The notes under the pieces: model-generated
What the model was told of the DNA's origin: nothing
Seen by the model: only the letters and a program-made list of their open reading frames with translations
Database searches by the model: none
Made by a program: the position numbers and the translations under genes
NCBI GenBank assembly: GCA_036971475.1
Contig: JBAIZL010000001.1
Location: 82,449,983 to 82,513,982 of the forward strand
Direction of reading: 5' to 3'
Origin: Prosapia bicincta
Lineage: Eukaryota; Arthropoda; Insecta; Hemiptera; Cercopidae
Length of the DNA: 64,000 nt
Part shown: positions 47,046 to 59,315 of the stretch, in pieces
Numbering within the stretch: the first letter of the stretch is position 1
Layout of the letters: every line of letters begins with the position of its first letter

Positions 47046-48330
47046 GTTTTCATATTAAGTAGTATGATTTATGATATTGTTACTTCTCTATTTTATTAGA
47101 AATAAGTATTATTAAATGTGACAGTGATAAGATAACTACAATTTGATGTTTAAAACAAGTAGAAATTTTGAATTTCTATAGAGTTTTAGTTATCTGTTCT
47201 ACAGATATATGAATTATGTGAAAATAGTTTTATGAAATCATGCTGTCACTGGTGCTTAAGTTTGACAAGCTAGTTTGCGGTCTAACGACAACTATTTTCC
47301 ATACAACTTTTCTGTTAACAAAGAGATTATTTTTTTAATAATCTATTCTATCCAGGTACTCTGTTGGTACATTTTAAAATTCGTATATAATTATTTAATG
47401 TACTGTAGTAAAAATATTGTTCTGTTTTATAGGGAAACATTAATTTTATATAATTTAATGTATGTTAGTACATTTATGATATGCTAGCTTTTTTCAAAAA
47501 TTGAACTGTTCGTGGATTCTTATATTTAAAATAAATTATTCTTCTCTAGAATGAAGTTTTAGTAACATATGGCAACAGGAAAAATTTGAATGGTGCAATG
47601 TACATTATTATCGATATCTCTTCTTTTGAGACAAGTTGACTTGTCAGCAAACCTTAATGCAATTAAAAGAAACTAAAATCAGTTTAAGCTAAAGTAACTT
47701 TATAAATGTTTCATGTTATAACACTAAAATACATCTCTGACGTATTTGAATGATTGAGTTTTTCTACAGATGACGAAATTAGTAATTCTAGTAAGGATTT
47801 TGCTTTTATTACACTATTGAAACCAATAGTTTCTGAAATTTTTATAGCTGCTCTGTTTAAGTTAAATACCCTCATTTGTATGTATTGCAATTTTGTGTAT
47901 TACGTTTTCATTAAAAAATAAGGTAAACATTTGAGAGGATTTTCTGTTTTTTTCAGGACTCATTATTCAAGATTAATTGAAGATGTAGGTGCCAAATTAT
48001 CTCTGTTGATCTACCCAATGTGTCTTTACAATAAAATTATCCTCTTCCTAAACACAAGTAATTTTTTTCATCTTTGAATATATTATGTTGTTTCTTAATA
48101 TCCCCCTTTATTGACACAGTTTTAACTAGTAGCCCCCCCTTGTCCGTTCTGTCCTTGCCAACAGATTTATGTAACAATTCAAAATTGTGCACAGGGAATG
48201 TGATCTGAATGTGAGCATGATTGTCTGCTTTTTGCTGGAGCCATGGAATGGTTGAGGGGTAGAGGAATCATGCAGAGCTTTTTTATACATGTTTTTTTCA
48301 TAGCACCACTGAAAGACATGACATTATTTC
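47046..48330. other. No recognised gene
   Basis: AT-rich, with no motif recognised apart from short open frames. Confidence 0.5.
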
Positions 48331-48339
48331 TATTATGAT

Positions 48340-48970
48340 GTTGTGAAGGCATTTGTTGATATAATGGGAGAGCTCAAAAAATGGTCAGTAATTGTATCAG
48401 GTGGTGCATCTGTAATATCAGAAAAGAATAATTTTGAATTCAATGCCACTGCTTGAGAAAAATAGAATTAATTGTCAGATGATTCATTGGTTCAATCACC
48501 AGGTAGCTTTATGAACAAATTCTGTGAAGCAAGATGACATTTTGAAGCTAAGTACAGTTGCTAAAATTATAATTATGATGAGATGGAAGAGAACACTTTT
48601 GCACAGGAAACTCAACCAAATTATGGAGGGCATTGGTTCAGAATATGCAGACTTGTTGCTGTTTAACAATCTAAAATGGCTATGGGCAGCAAAGTGCCTT
48701 GAGAATGTTTGCAGTTAGAAATAAGATTTCTACAGTCTTAACATGCATATTCCTTACATATTTACTTGACTGATATACGTTTGGAAGAATTGACAGACAT
48801 AATTTTTAAGGCAGTTAAAATTCCTTACAAATTTGACCAATCATTTCAATAACTTCAGCCTGCAACTTCAAGTTAGAAAAGTTAATACCTTCTTCAAGAT
48901 AGTGTAATATCAACTTTTAGTTAATATAAAATATTGTGCGAGTGGCTCATGAATTTGAAATAAGCAAATG
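48340..48970 (+). pseudogene. hAT transposase relic (ZBED/SCAND3-like)
   Basis: The frame at 48524-48720 reads LHRKLNQIMEGIGSEYADLL and LFNNLKWLWAAKCLE. This is the 'ExDSEYGDLLLFTEVRWLSRGKVL' block of the same hAT lineage as the 26-kb element, but clearly a different family member. Flanking frames are broken. TIRs were not found. Confidence 0.6.
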
Positions 48971-49945
48971 ACTTTAAAGTTCTCTTAAGAAAAATGAATT
49001 AAAACATTTTCATTGCTGACTACAAATATTACAAGAATTCAATGAGAAAATGAAGATTTGATATTTTGTACATGTACCTACCTTTATATTTAGCTTTAAA
49101 CTTCATATAAAAGTTGTTTGGCAAAGGTTTTACTCAGGGTCCATACTTTTGTTCTGTGAAATTTTCTCATTCCTCTAGCTCACATAACTATTTTTTTTGT
49201 TGATGTGATGTTTTAGCAGAATTGATTTAATACTTTGTTTGGTATTCTAAAACAAAACCTTCTACCTATTTGGGTGTTCTTGTCTCTGGCTAGAGACATG
49301 TCCTTGTCTCTGAGTAGACATGTTGAAAACCCTGAGAAAGACTCATTTGATAGGCTCCCATTTTGTTACATGGGACTTTACATTTAAGAAAGCTAATGCT
49401 GGTGTTAATTTTGTTTGTAATCAATCTAGGGAGAGGATAAAAACCAACCAGCTCACCCTCGCTTATGGATGTATAGCTCCAAAATATTCAAGTTTAGTAT
49501 TACAAGGGGCTGAATGATCATAGATTATTTATTATCAAATGGTAAGCCATTTCTGTTGTACTGAATTTAATGGGTAGTGGCCTCTTTTTCTACCAAGAAC
49601 TGTAATGGAGATAGTTTCCTATAACTATTTTCCTATAAAAAATAGATCTTCTTTTACGGAGTTCAAATGACCTAAACATGTGATACTTCCTTTTATCCTT
49701 AATCAATGGGTTTTGTTTCATTAGCCTCTTCTATCTGTTATTTACATTCATTTCCAATATTTCCAAAAACTCAAAAATCTTATGAAGTAAGAGTACCAAC
49801 AAGTGTGTATGTTTCACCTGTTATGAATGCCAAATATACGATTGGTATATCTATGCAGCATTTAATTCATTACAATATCTCAGTTAAATCCAACACTAAA
49901 ATCTTATTTTTGGATTGATGGGAAGTAAAATATTTTGTTAATCAC
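48971..49945. other. No recognised gene
   Basis: A less AT-rich patch at 49260-49510 with a 65-codon open frame could be a repeat fragment. I recognise no family. Confidence 0.35.
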
Positions 49946-50099
49946 TTTTATATTAGTTTATAACTATCCGAACTTTAATTTATTTTGTAAATTTGTAAAA
50001 AGTTACTGTGACAGAACGTTTTTGATCGCTTCGTGGTGATCTTCGTCAGTGTATAAATTATCTGCTTGGTGTTGTTGTTAGGCAAAGCGGTGACAGTTT

Positions 50100-50930
50100 T
50101 TAAGCCAGGTTTTCCATATTATCAAAGAGTATGTGTGATTTGTAATGGGTTTGTTCATTTAATATGTTTGTATTTTGTGTGTTTGTAAATTTCATATTGT
50201 TCTAGTGTCTTGAGATGTGGTCTTTTTTTGTTGGTGTGTAAGATTTCTAAGTTATGGTTAATGTCTGTGTATTTGTGCCCTGTTTCTTTTAGGTGATTGG
50301 AGAATGCTGAGTTGTGGTCTTTTTTTGTTGGTGTGTAAGATTTCTAAGTTATGGTTAATGTCTGTGTATTTGTGCCCTGTTTCTTTTAGGTGATTGGAGA
50401 ATGCTGAGTTGTGGTCTTTTTTTGTTGGTGTGTAAGATTTCTAAGTTATGGTTAATGTCTGTGTATTTGTGCCCTGTTTCTTTTAGGTGATTGGAGAATG
50501 CTGAGTTGGTGTTCTGTTTGGGTGATTTTGTGTGTTCCTCGACTCTTTGTTTGAAGCTGCAACCTGTTTGCCCAATGTAGAATTTGTTGCACTTCTTGCA
50601 GTTTAATTTGTGTTTGCCTGGTGCTTGTAGTTTATCTTTGTTGTTGGTGTTGTGTTGTATTTTGTATTGTAAATTGTTATTAGTTTTGTATGCTATTTTG
50701 TATCTTGTTTTTTGAAGTTTGTGGGATATTTTATTTGATGGTCTGTTTATGTATAGTATTGTGATGTATTTGTTTTCCTTCCTTGTAGTGTTAATTTTAG
50801 TTTAATTTTTTGTATATTGTGCCATAGTTTGTCTATTATTGAGGTATTGTATCTATTTGTGTATGTTAAATATTTAATGGTGTCTAGTTCTTTGTTTATC
50901 TTTTCTGTGGTCATTGGTACTCTACGTAAA
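50100..50930 (-). pseudogene. PLE-B GIY-YIG, disrupted by an internal triplication
   Basis: Minus strand: ELDTIKYLTYTNRYNTSII in the linker, then the CKKCNKFYIGQTGC-like YIG region near 50590-50550. Two extra copies of a 97-bp unit follow, and then the C-terminal block LEQYEIYKHTK and NEQTHYKSHILFDN. The extra 194 bp is not a multiple of three, so the duplication itself breaks the frame. Confidence 0.78.
50217..50507. repeat. 97-bp tandem triplication inside PLE-B
   Basis: 'gtggtctttttttgttgg' recurs at 50217, 50314 and 50411, so the period is exactly 97 bp. The copies look identical, implying very recent expansion compared with the decay of the element. Confidence 0.95.
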
Positions 50931-50939
50931 ATTATGAAG

Positions 50940-51320
50940 AACAAGAGATTCCATCTTGTCATCATCAAAGTGTAATGAAAAGAAGTCATTCCACGATGAA
51001 TACTCAAATGACATCAGCTTTGAAATTATGGTTTAAAAATGTGCACAAAAAAGATCCTCAAGTTGATATGCCATTTATGCACCAAAACGCGAGGACCTTT
51101 GCAAAAAATATATAAAAAACAAAATTTCAAGGTCACAGGTGGATGGTTCTATCAATGGAAGAGAAGGGAAAACATTGTTTATAAGAAAATATGTAGTGAA
51201 AATAATGATGTTGATTTTGTTGGAGCTGAGGACTGGTTACAATGAGAATGGCCCAAATTTGGCTGAATATTCTCCTAGCTGCGTATAAAATGCAGATGAA
51301 AGTCCTGACTTTATTATCGT
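50940..51320 (+). pseudogene. Tigger/pogo transposase relic
   Basis: The plus strand reads ALKLWFKNVHKKDPQVDMPF, RTFAKN, FKVTGGWFYQWKRRENIVYK, DFVGAEDWL and then PNLAEYSPSCVYNADES. This is the second CENP-B/Tc5-type DNA-binding domain leading into the first catalytic Asp block (YNADE). It is cut off at 51310. A few stops occur. It is a different family from the other three Tigger copies here. Confidence 0.75.
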
Positions 51321-51607
51321 TCTTTACCCGAACGTATTTATGTATTCAGAATTGAAAATTCTAGTGGTTGTAAAATATACAAACAACATATAACTGTTTT
51401 GTGTTACCTTGGTAACAAAAATTAATTATTTTATTATTTTAAATTCTATTTCATTCTCTCATATTTCTTTTTGTGTTCTCCCTTTGATTGACAAAGACCA
51501 CTGTGTGGTTGAAATATATCATTGGTTAAGTGCTTTTATGTGTTTCTATTTCAAGACTACAGAGTGGACTCTTACCAAGGTAAGTCTGTCAGTCTCCTAG
51601 TCCAAAA

Positions 51608-51609
<2 letters not shown>

Positions 51610-51686
<77 letters not shown>
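51610..51686. repeat. (ATCT)n-(TA)n microsatellite
   Basis: Short (ATCT) tract followed by about 55 bp of TA. Confidence 0.97.
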
Positions 51687-52056
<370 letters not shown>

Positions 52057-52070
52057 AAATATATATTTAG

Positions 52071-52307
52071 TTTAATATTTTATTTGAAGTTAATATCCAG
52101 AGTACATCCATTCATTTTGTTATGCATTAAAACACAGCTTCGATGTTTTGGCATAATCTCATCTGGTAATGACGAGGGGAACCCAATAACAGTTGAAGTG
52201 CAGACTGCTTCACTCCTTATATAGAGGAAACCAGATTCTGGCAAAGAGTCGGAACTGTGACTATGCACTTCAAAATAAATGGATGTACTCTATATATTAA
52301 CTAGTCA
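52071..52307. mobile_element. Short inverted-repeat element, unknown family
   Basis: 'gaagttaatatccagagtac' with 'atccattcattttg' at 52086-52122 is repeated inverted at 52271-52305 ('tggatgtactctatatatta'). The centre is about 150 bp and non-coding. 'gaagttaatat' also begins the PLE-F end repeats, so a relation is possible. Confidence 0.6.
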
Positions 52308-53090
52308 TCTTATTTTTTCATTCATGAAGAAATATGTAATATGTATCATACACCAACACCGACACACCTTTCAAGTTAAATCATGTTCAAAAGAAATGAA
52401 TTTTACATTAATTTTTGGCATTTTATTTGTTTTAGGAAAATGATGTCTTAGTTGCTGGTGTAGTCTATTTGTTAATGAACAAAACCTACCATATTTCAAG
52501 AAATGTGCGGTTACATTGGTTCCTTCAGCATCTTAATTGCACAATATCTGTACCAAGCTGCTCTGTTGTGGTATGTTTTTCTTCATAGTTACTTATTTTC
52601 TCATTTATTGTATTTTTCATATTTTTGTGTTTTTGAGAATATGAAAATACAAACAAAAATGGTATTGCACAACTGAAGAAGCCTACTTTTTTGCCAAGTC
52701 TAGTACATATTTTCACATTCACTTTGTATAGTAAAAGCTCTAATATCCGGCATCCTTAGGGTCAGCATGTTGCTGTTTGTTGAAAATTTCCGGATAATGG
52801 AACCTAACCTATATACAGTACGTACTGTGCATAACGTTATGATACCTATCAAGGACAATTGATAGTACTATTGAAATCTTATTTTTCATGTTTGTATCCA
52901 ATTACTGTGTTTCTACCTGTAGGAGGTGGGGTGTGGAAGAGCCGTACCTACTGAGAGGTGTTTGGCGTCCCTCACGGTACCTTAGTCTAAAACAAACACT
53001 ACTGACAACACTTACTTCACCATCATACACTATTACACTTTCTACATACACCACATTCACAACACAATTTCTACATATAAACACTTTCAC
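52308..53090. other. No clear gene; possible transposon end at 52735
   Basis: 'agtaaaagctctaatatccg' at 52730-52750 resembles a pogo/Tigger terminus, but no partner was found. The GC-richer tract at 52915-53000 could be the 5' leader of the LINE that follows. Confidence 0.35.
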
Positions 53091-53275
53091 CTTTTCTTAG
53101 GTAATCTTGACTGGTCAGAACCGTTGCATGTTGGGAGTGCTGAAAAGGCCAGAGAATGACAAACTCTGGTCCGGGATGCTGATGTGAGCTTGCTCTGCCA
53201 AAACGTAAGTGCTGTTACTGGTCTGCCAGCCGCTTTGGCCCTTGGTCAAAGAGTGACCAGAGTATACGGTAATAC

Positions 53276-53425
53276 ACAGTATTACGAATGCTCAACTGAT
53301 GCCCATTCAGTCGAACTAAGAAGGAAAGTTATAAGCCCCAGATTTCTGGGACAGTATTACGAATGCTCAACTGATGCCCATTCAGTCAACCTAAGAAGGA
53401 AAGTTATAAGCCCCAGATTTCTGGG
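53276..53425. repeat. 75-bp tandem duplication in the LINE leader
   Basis: 'acagtattacgaatgctcaa' begins at 53276 and 53351. The copies differ at only a few positions ('cagtcgaac'/'cagtcaacc'). 75 is a multiple of three, so an open frame crosses both copies, but the peptide matches nothing known. Confidence 0.93.
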
Positions 53426-53493
53426 GATTGAAAATGATCTTTATGTGATCCGAGGTTATACCCGTTCCTATAGTCTCGCTCCTAACACCCAAC

Positions 53494-54680
53494 ATGATGG
53501 CGGGCTTAAAATTGTTTATGGAAAAAAATTATACGTCCAATAATATAAGAATAAAGAGGACACATCAGGTTTCACCTGATATGCCTAAGGTTGATGAGGG
53601 GAGTAAAAAGTTGATGGTGGCAACGTCACATACTTTGCCATCATCAAAGTATTTAATATTTTGTAATGCCGAGGAGGGGAAAGATCTTTCTAAAGTTTCT
53701 TCTTTCCTTATTAACAAGGCTATTACTGCTTGTGCTAGAGGTCCTGTAGCTTCTATTAAGAAACTTAGAAACAAAACACTGCTAGTTGCAACCTACAAAC
53801 TTGTTCGATTTCAAAAATTACCTCTTTCTTTGACAAGGTCATGGTATCTGTGGCTTTCCAGATCCTTGACCTCTTCAAGGAGGGGTCATTACATGTAGAG
53901 ATCTTCTGAACGTGTCTGTGGATGCAATTAAATCAGAATTGGCTTCTCAGTCTGTAACAGACATTTTACCAATCATGAAGACAGACAAGAGTGTTAAAGT
54001 TGCAACAGCGTCGTTTATTTTAAGATTTGGAAAACCGGATTTACTTGAATACATTCATGGAGGTTACCAGAGGCTATCAGTGAGGCCATATGTGGCTAAC
54101 CCGCGGAGTTGTTTCAAGTCCCAACGTTTCTTAGTTCTTCTTGTTCGAAGGAGGGCGTATGCGGTCATTGTAGTGTCGGAGGTAATGAAGAGAAGGAGTG
54201 CGTCAATTCTCTAAAGTGTGCCAACTGTAGTGGTGAACACCCTGCGCGATCTTTCAACTGCCCTACATTTAAAGAAGAGAAGGCTATCCTAAGCATCATG
54301 GCCAAAGAGAAATCATCATTTTCCGAAGCAAGGAAGCCTTAGAGATCCTCTCCATTGAAGGTTGATGGAAAATCGTATGCTGCAACTTTGACCACTACAA
54401 AGTTGTCATGTACAAATTGTGCTGACCTGACACGAAAAATAGATGTGCTCACTGAACAAGTAACACGCCTTCTTTCGTTAATCACCAATGGCCTGTCTAT
54501 TAATGTTGTACAACCTGGTAGCACCTCCAAGGACTTGCTTGATTTACTGTCCCCTTCTACGGGAAGGATTGGTAAGAGAAGCAGATCTTTGATCGACACT
54601 GGTAGTTCGATGCAGAAGAAATTGACATCGGGTAGTAAGCCTTTTACGTCTAATGTTGTAATGCCAAAAAAAGACTGAGA
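53494..54680 (+). pseudogene. LINE ORF1, gag-like nucleic-acid-binding protein, frameshifted
   Basis: The gag-like core reads KAITACARGPVASIKKLRNK, then after a frameshift near 53880 DAIKSELASQSVTDI, ILRFGKPDLLEYIHGGY and SVRPYVANPRSCFK: the conserved 'VRPYIPNPxRCFKC' region preceding zinc knuckles in I/Jockey ORF1 proteins. The first knuckle is damaged (CFKSQRF). After another frameshift a CCHC knuckle survives (CANCSGEHPARSFNC). A last open stretch (54355-54678) is Ser/Lys-rich with a short helix (LTRKIDVLTEQVTRLL). Such proteins package the LINE RNA. Confidence 0.82.
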
Positions 54681-54929
54681 ATAGAGTTTAATCTATATCG
54701 GCACAGGCAGTAACAGCTGCCAAAAAAGCAAGTATTCTAAAAGGAGGGCATGCTAAAACCTCCCCTCATAAATCCAAAATTTCCTCCAATTCCATTCCTG
54801 AACAGGGGGATTTGGAAATGGAGAAATCTAAGCTTGGGACGTCTGTCAACGTCCCTTTTAAAAAAAATGGAGAGCACCAATGGGTGCTAGATCAATCCAT
54901 TGCTAAATTGATAAATGTCTGCAATTGGC

Positions 54930-57900
54930 AAGTCAGTGATATAATTGAACGTCAACGGTGTTATGAGTTACATAGAAGATCTTAAAGTACTTGTGCGAGA
55001 TGTGTATCCAATGTTTTTATGTCTACAGGAGACACATCTCCACGAATCGCATAATTTCCATGTAAGGGATTATTCAGTTTTTAGATCGGACTTCGTTACA
55101 GAAGATCGAGCTAGAGGGGGCGTAACTATCCTAGCCCGTGACTGTATCGATGCTGTTTCTCTAAACTTAATAACCCCTTTACTAGCAGTAGCCGTTCAAA
55201 CAGCTGTCCGGAATAAAATCATTGCTTCTACTTGCCACTACAAGAAAATCTGCAATACATTAATCTAGTGAACTTAATAAGCCAGTTACCAACTCTGTTC
55301 TTATTTGTAGGGGATTTTAATGCCCAACATTTGTCATGGGGAACTTCGACTAGGAACTCTCGAGGTCAACTTGTGGAGAGTGTAAGAATAGAACTGGACT
55401 TATGTCTGCTAAATGACAGTTCGCCTACTCATTTAGCAGCATCTACTGGTGTATTTACAGCTGTTGACCTATCATTCTGCAGCCCCATTCTGGCTACTAG
55501 ATGCACATGGTCAATGCTTAACGACATGTATGGAAGCGACCATGTGCCCAGTAGTGTCAATTTATGTGACTCCTCTCCCTGTTATGTTTGACATCACCGT
55601 TGGATTTTGGTAAAAGCCAACTGGGATGCTTTTTTGAAATACTTTGTATCACTTGATACGGATAATCTGTCACCAATTGATGCCAGATGTCTTAGTTAAA
55701 CATTTTACTCAGACCATTTTGAATGCCTCCCTGTTATGTTCGACATCACCGTTGGATTTTGGGAAAAGCCTACTGGGACGCTTTTTTGAAATACTTTGTA
55801 TCACTTGACACGAATAATCTGTCACTAATTGATGCCAGATGTCTTAGTTAAACATTTTACTCAGACCATTTTGAATGCCGCTGAAAAGGTGAAAGGTGCA
55901 TCATCTGTGTATGCACGCTGTCCACCTGTCTCATGGCGGATTGATGAATGCACAGCAATCCTCCGTTTATGACGAAGATCTCAAAGGTTATTTAAGTGAC
56001 ACCCAACAAATGACCACCTTCAGGAATATAAAACACTTCGTGCAAAAGCACGGAGAATATTTAGGCTGAGTAAGATGAACTCTTGGGCACAGTACATTAG
56101 CACAATTAGATGAACAACTCCATCCTACACGGTATGTAGGAAGTTAAGATCAGTTTGTGACACTTCTATTCCATTGCCAGCCATTGCACTACAGCAACCA
56201 AATGGAAGATTGATCACAAACAGTGGTGATATTGCTAATGTACTGGGAACGTCATTTTCTAACTTCTCTGCTACTACAGCCTATAATAGATTATTCCAGA
56301 GGTATAAACTGAAGGAAGAAGCAATATCGTTTACTGTTGGGTTGTCTGCGGCCTCTCCTTTGAACACTCCTTTTTCTATAGGGGAATTGGAGTCAGCTCT
56401 CGCGTCAACGATGAATCTGCACCAGGTCCTGATTCTATTGTATATTCCACGCTGAAACATCTACCATCATTGGTAAAACTTGTCCTTCGAATATACAATT
56501 TCTTATTCGAGGAGTCGTCTTTCCCCGATGCATGGTTAGAAGCAACTGTAATTCCTCTTTTAACGCCAGTTAAAGACAAAACCAATCCCAGTAGTTACAG
56601 GTCTATATCTCTTACAAGCGTCTTGTGCAAACTGCTGGAGAAGATGGTCAACCGCTGTATTGTCTGGTACCTAGAAACCAACGAACTTCTTAGCAAGGAA
56701 TAGTGTGGTTTCAGGCAAGGACTATCATCAGTTGACCAATTGGTTTTGCTAGAATCCGCTATTCAAGGTGCATTTCTCTTGCGTCAAACACTCGTTGCTG
56801 TTTTCTTTGACCTTGAAAAGGCATATGATTATGGCATGGAAAAGAGGATTTTTGAACACTTTGAAATCATGGGAATACAAGGGAATATCCTAACATTCAT
56901 CGCTAACTTTCTATCAAACAGATCTTTCCACGTTTGTCTTGGAGGCACATATTCAAACAGTTATAAAGAGGAGAATGGTGTAACACAGGGCAGCGTGCTA
57001 AGTGTTATGCTATTTGCTGTCGTAATAAATAGTATCACTAGTAAAATATATGATCTCCAGTACACTGTTCGCTTTTTGTAGATGACTTTTGTATATATGT
57101 GCCTGCGGAAAGTCGTATGGCAACTGCGGAAAGATCTTCGTAGTTAGCAATAAGCAGATTAGAGGAATGGTCAAGAACTACAGGTTTCAAATTCTCTGCT
57201 TTGAAGACACAATGTGTAGCATTTAGTCGTCTTAAGCAACACCAGGAGCCGATCATTTATCTTGATGGGATTCAGCTTTAAACTACGGATAGTGTTAGAT
57301 TTTTAGGTCTTTTGTTTGATAAAAGACTCATGGATCCCACATGTTCGGGATTTGAAGGTGAGATGCAGCAAGAAATTGGATATGTTAAGAGTCCTTAGTG
57401 ATACGAATTGGGGAGCAGACAGAACTTGTATGCTTTGCTTTTATCGCACAGTCATTAGATTATGGCTGTGAAGCCTATTCATCTGCACGACTTACTGTTC
57501 TGAAAACTCTTGATGCCGTCCACCACTCTGGACTTAGAGTTGCTACTGGTGCGTTTAGAACTAGCCCAATCCCTAGTCTTCTTGTCGAGGTAGGAAAACC
57601 TGCCCTTTCAAGACGTCAGATACTACAAATATCTTACATTTTTGGTCTTCAAAGTAAACCTAATTACCTGGTATTCAAAATGGTCTTTAAAAACATTCTT
57701 AATGAAGATTACGAGGCACATCAACGTTCTACTGTTCCATTCGGTATACGAACGGTATGAATAATGGATAACCTTGGGTTGCAACTTCCTACAATGTTTG
57801 AACGATCAAATGTGCTGTCTACCTACATGGATAGTAAAAGCCCCACATTTCAATTTCTCATTGTCCAGTTACTTAAAACACGATACTCCTAATGCGGTCT

Positions 57901-58318
57901 ACTACCAGGAATTTTTATCTATTTATCATCAACACAGTGATGAATTATTTTCACTGATGGGTCTAAACTGGACAATGGTGTTGGGTGTGCGTTTTATGTT
58001 TTGGGATGTAGCTACATGTATAGATTGCCCTCAGCTTGTAGTGTTTTCACAGCAGAACTATTTGCCATTTTAAAAGCAAAGAAACTGTTATTCGATCTCG
58101 ATATTTCCACAACTTTTTTTGTTCTGACTCTAAAGTGCTCTTCAGGATTTTTACTCTGTTAATCCTTTAGTTGGGGACATTTTGTGTGCTGTACACAGGC
58201 TTCAATTGAGGGATGTAGGGGTAACATTCTGTTTGGTTTCTGGACACTGCAGAATATTTGGAAACACGAAAGCGGATGAAGCGGCGAAGAGTGCTACAAG
58301 TTTGGTGTCCATTACTCA
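54930..58318 (+). pseudogene. LINE ORF2: endonuclease, RT, RNase H; many lesions
   Basis: Endonuclease: FLCLQETHL, FVGDFNAQHLSWG, AVDLSFCSP, YGSDHVP. A 152-bp tandem duplication follows (55577-55880). RT: SSYRSISLTSVLCKLLEKM, an in-frame TAG at 56701, CGFRQG, FFDLEKAYD, GVTQGSVLSVMLF and a frameshifted FVDDFCIYV (catalytic DD pair, about 57080). Thumb: DYGCEAYSSA, LRVATGAFRTSP. RNase H: FTDGSKLDNGVGCAFYV near 57955, CSVFTAELFAI, and GNTKADEAAKSATS at the end. At least five frame changes separate these pieces. Confidence 0.9.
55577..55880. repeat. 152-bp tandem duplication inside LINE ORF2
   Basis: 'ctgttatgt' recurs at 55579 and 55731, followed by matching 'gacatcaccgttggatttt' and 'cattttactcagacca'. 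The copies differ at several positions, so the duplication is older than that in PLE-B. 152 is not a multiple of three. Confidence 0.92.
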
Positions 58319-58339
58319 TTACTCATGAGTTATGGCATC

Positions 58340-58546
58340 TGATTATGTGTGTTTTGCAAAACATTTATTGTTTGTGTAGTCTAAATATTTATATGCCAGT
58401 CTGTGAGTGTAGTGTGTTTTGTATGTATATGGCAAAATTTGATGTGGGTTGTGTCTTTCTTATCTGTTTTACATGTTCTTCGTATCTTGTGGTAAATATT
58501 CTCCCTTTTTGTCCTATGTAAAAGCTGGGACAGTTGTTGCATAGAC
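58340..58546 (-). pseudogene. PLE-D GIY-YIG fragment, left
   Basis: Minus strand: CNNCPSFYIGQKGRIFTTRY then EEHVKQIRK: the CxxC-YIG-R block of the nuclease. The GIY strand is missing and a stop follows TG-I about 30 codons later. Confidence 0.75.
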
Positions 58547-58555
58547 ACCAATCTA

Positions 58556-58757
58556 AAAATCCTACATTACACCAATAAAAGCAAGAAACTTAACATAGTA
58601 GAAAACTATGAGATATATAAACACCATAAATACTATCCACAACACATTCTAAATGACAAAACACACTCCCAATCAAACATTATATATGAGCACATAATTA
58701 ACAACGACTCTTTGAACAATAATACACACCACAGACTCACACTAACACAACACACCT
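58556..58757 (+). pseudogene. PLE-D C-terminal fragment, right
   Basis: Plus strand: NIVENYEIYKHHKYYPQHI then LNDKTHSQSNIIYEHI: the C-terminal 'LExYxIYxH...LNxxT' block of PLE nucleases. It ends with a TGA at about 58756. Confidence 0.75.
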
Positions 58758-58777
58758 GAGCAACAGTCTTGTCAATA

Positions 58778-58830
58778 ATTCACAGTATTGAAAAAGTGCT
58801 GACCTAGCACGAAACGCATCTACTTAATAA
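58778..58830 (+). ncRNA. Hammerhead-like fold in PLE-D terminus (candidate)
   Basis: Stem I AGTA/TACT; core TTGAAAAA; stem II GTGCT-GACCT-AGCAC; GAAA; CGCA; TC. Stem III is degraded relative to the CGCG of PLE-E. Layout matches PLE-A, E and F. Confidence 0.35.
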
Positions 58831-58850
58831 ATCAGTAAGTAATGGTTTTT

Positions 58851-59310
58851 TTGCCAAGATAATACAAACAAGTGTAATTAATGTTTATGCTATTATTTCT
58901 TGTCTACACCAATAGCAACTTTTGCTTACTATACCAATCTGATATGAAATAATTGTTTTTTTCAATCACCCTACTACTCAGCTCAGCAGTCTTATACCTT
59001 ACCTAAACACTTTTAATTACTGATGGGGGACAGCCAAAAACATTTTTTCTATTAAGTTTTTAGCAAGAATTTATTTTAATAGAGCTTTGTATAAGTAATC
59101 ATTTATAAATACTATCGTAAAAATTTATATAAAACAAAAAAAATATGTACATTCATTTTATATATATGTAAACATGGCAAAATATAAATTTTAATTTAGT
59201 AAATTTTTGTGTAGTAATTAAAATTATATATGTATTACATTTTTACTGTTCAATAAGCCAGGGTCCTTACCTATTGATTTATCAACAAAAAGTGAACACT
59301 AGCACACAGA
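58851..59310. other. No recognised gene; AT-rich
   Basis: Nothing recognised. Confidence 0.5.
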
Positions 59311-59315
59311 TATAA

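Larger units (their letters stand above)
49950..50935 (-). mobile_element. PLE-B copy, 5'-truncated
   Basis: The left terminus shares 'agtttataactatccgaact' with the palindrome at 16.4 kb. The minus strand carries linker and GIY-YIG. The right edge, near 50935, falls inside the linker (ELDTIKYLTYTNRYN). A Tigger relic lies immediately to the right, suggesting insertion into it. Confidence 0.82.
53090..58318 (+). mobile_element. Degenerate two-ORF LINE (I/Jockey-like)
   Basis: Order on the plus strand: leader with a 75-bp duplication, gag-like ORF1 (53494-54680), then ORF2 with endonuclease, RT and RNase H (54930-58318). The element is cut off in RNase H by the PLE-D pair. Several frameshifts, an in-frame stop and two tandem duplications show it is dead. 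The 5' boundary is uncertain. Confidence 0.88.
58320..58850. mobile_element. PLE-D head-to-head inverted pair
   Basis: The left piece (58340-58546, minus) encodes the GIY-YIG core. The right piece (58547-58850, plus) encodes the C-terminal block and the 3' terminal module. The two meet at about 58546 and point outward. The pair truncates the LINE RNase H. Confidence 0.8.

Noticed and set aside
52915..53000. Possible HDV-like ribozyme at the start of the second LINE
   Set aside because: Short complementary pieces (CCGT/ACGG, GTACC/GGTAC) exist but not in the nested order required.
53184..53543. Open frame spanning the 75-bp duplication in the LINE leader
   Set aside because: Stays open because 75 is divisible by three; its peptide does not resemble an ORF1 protein.
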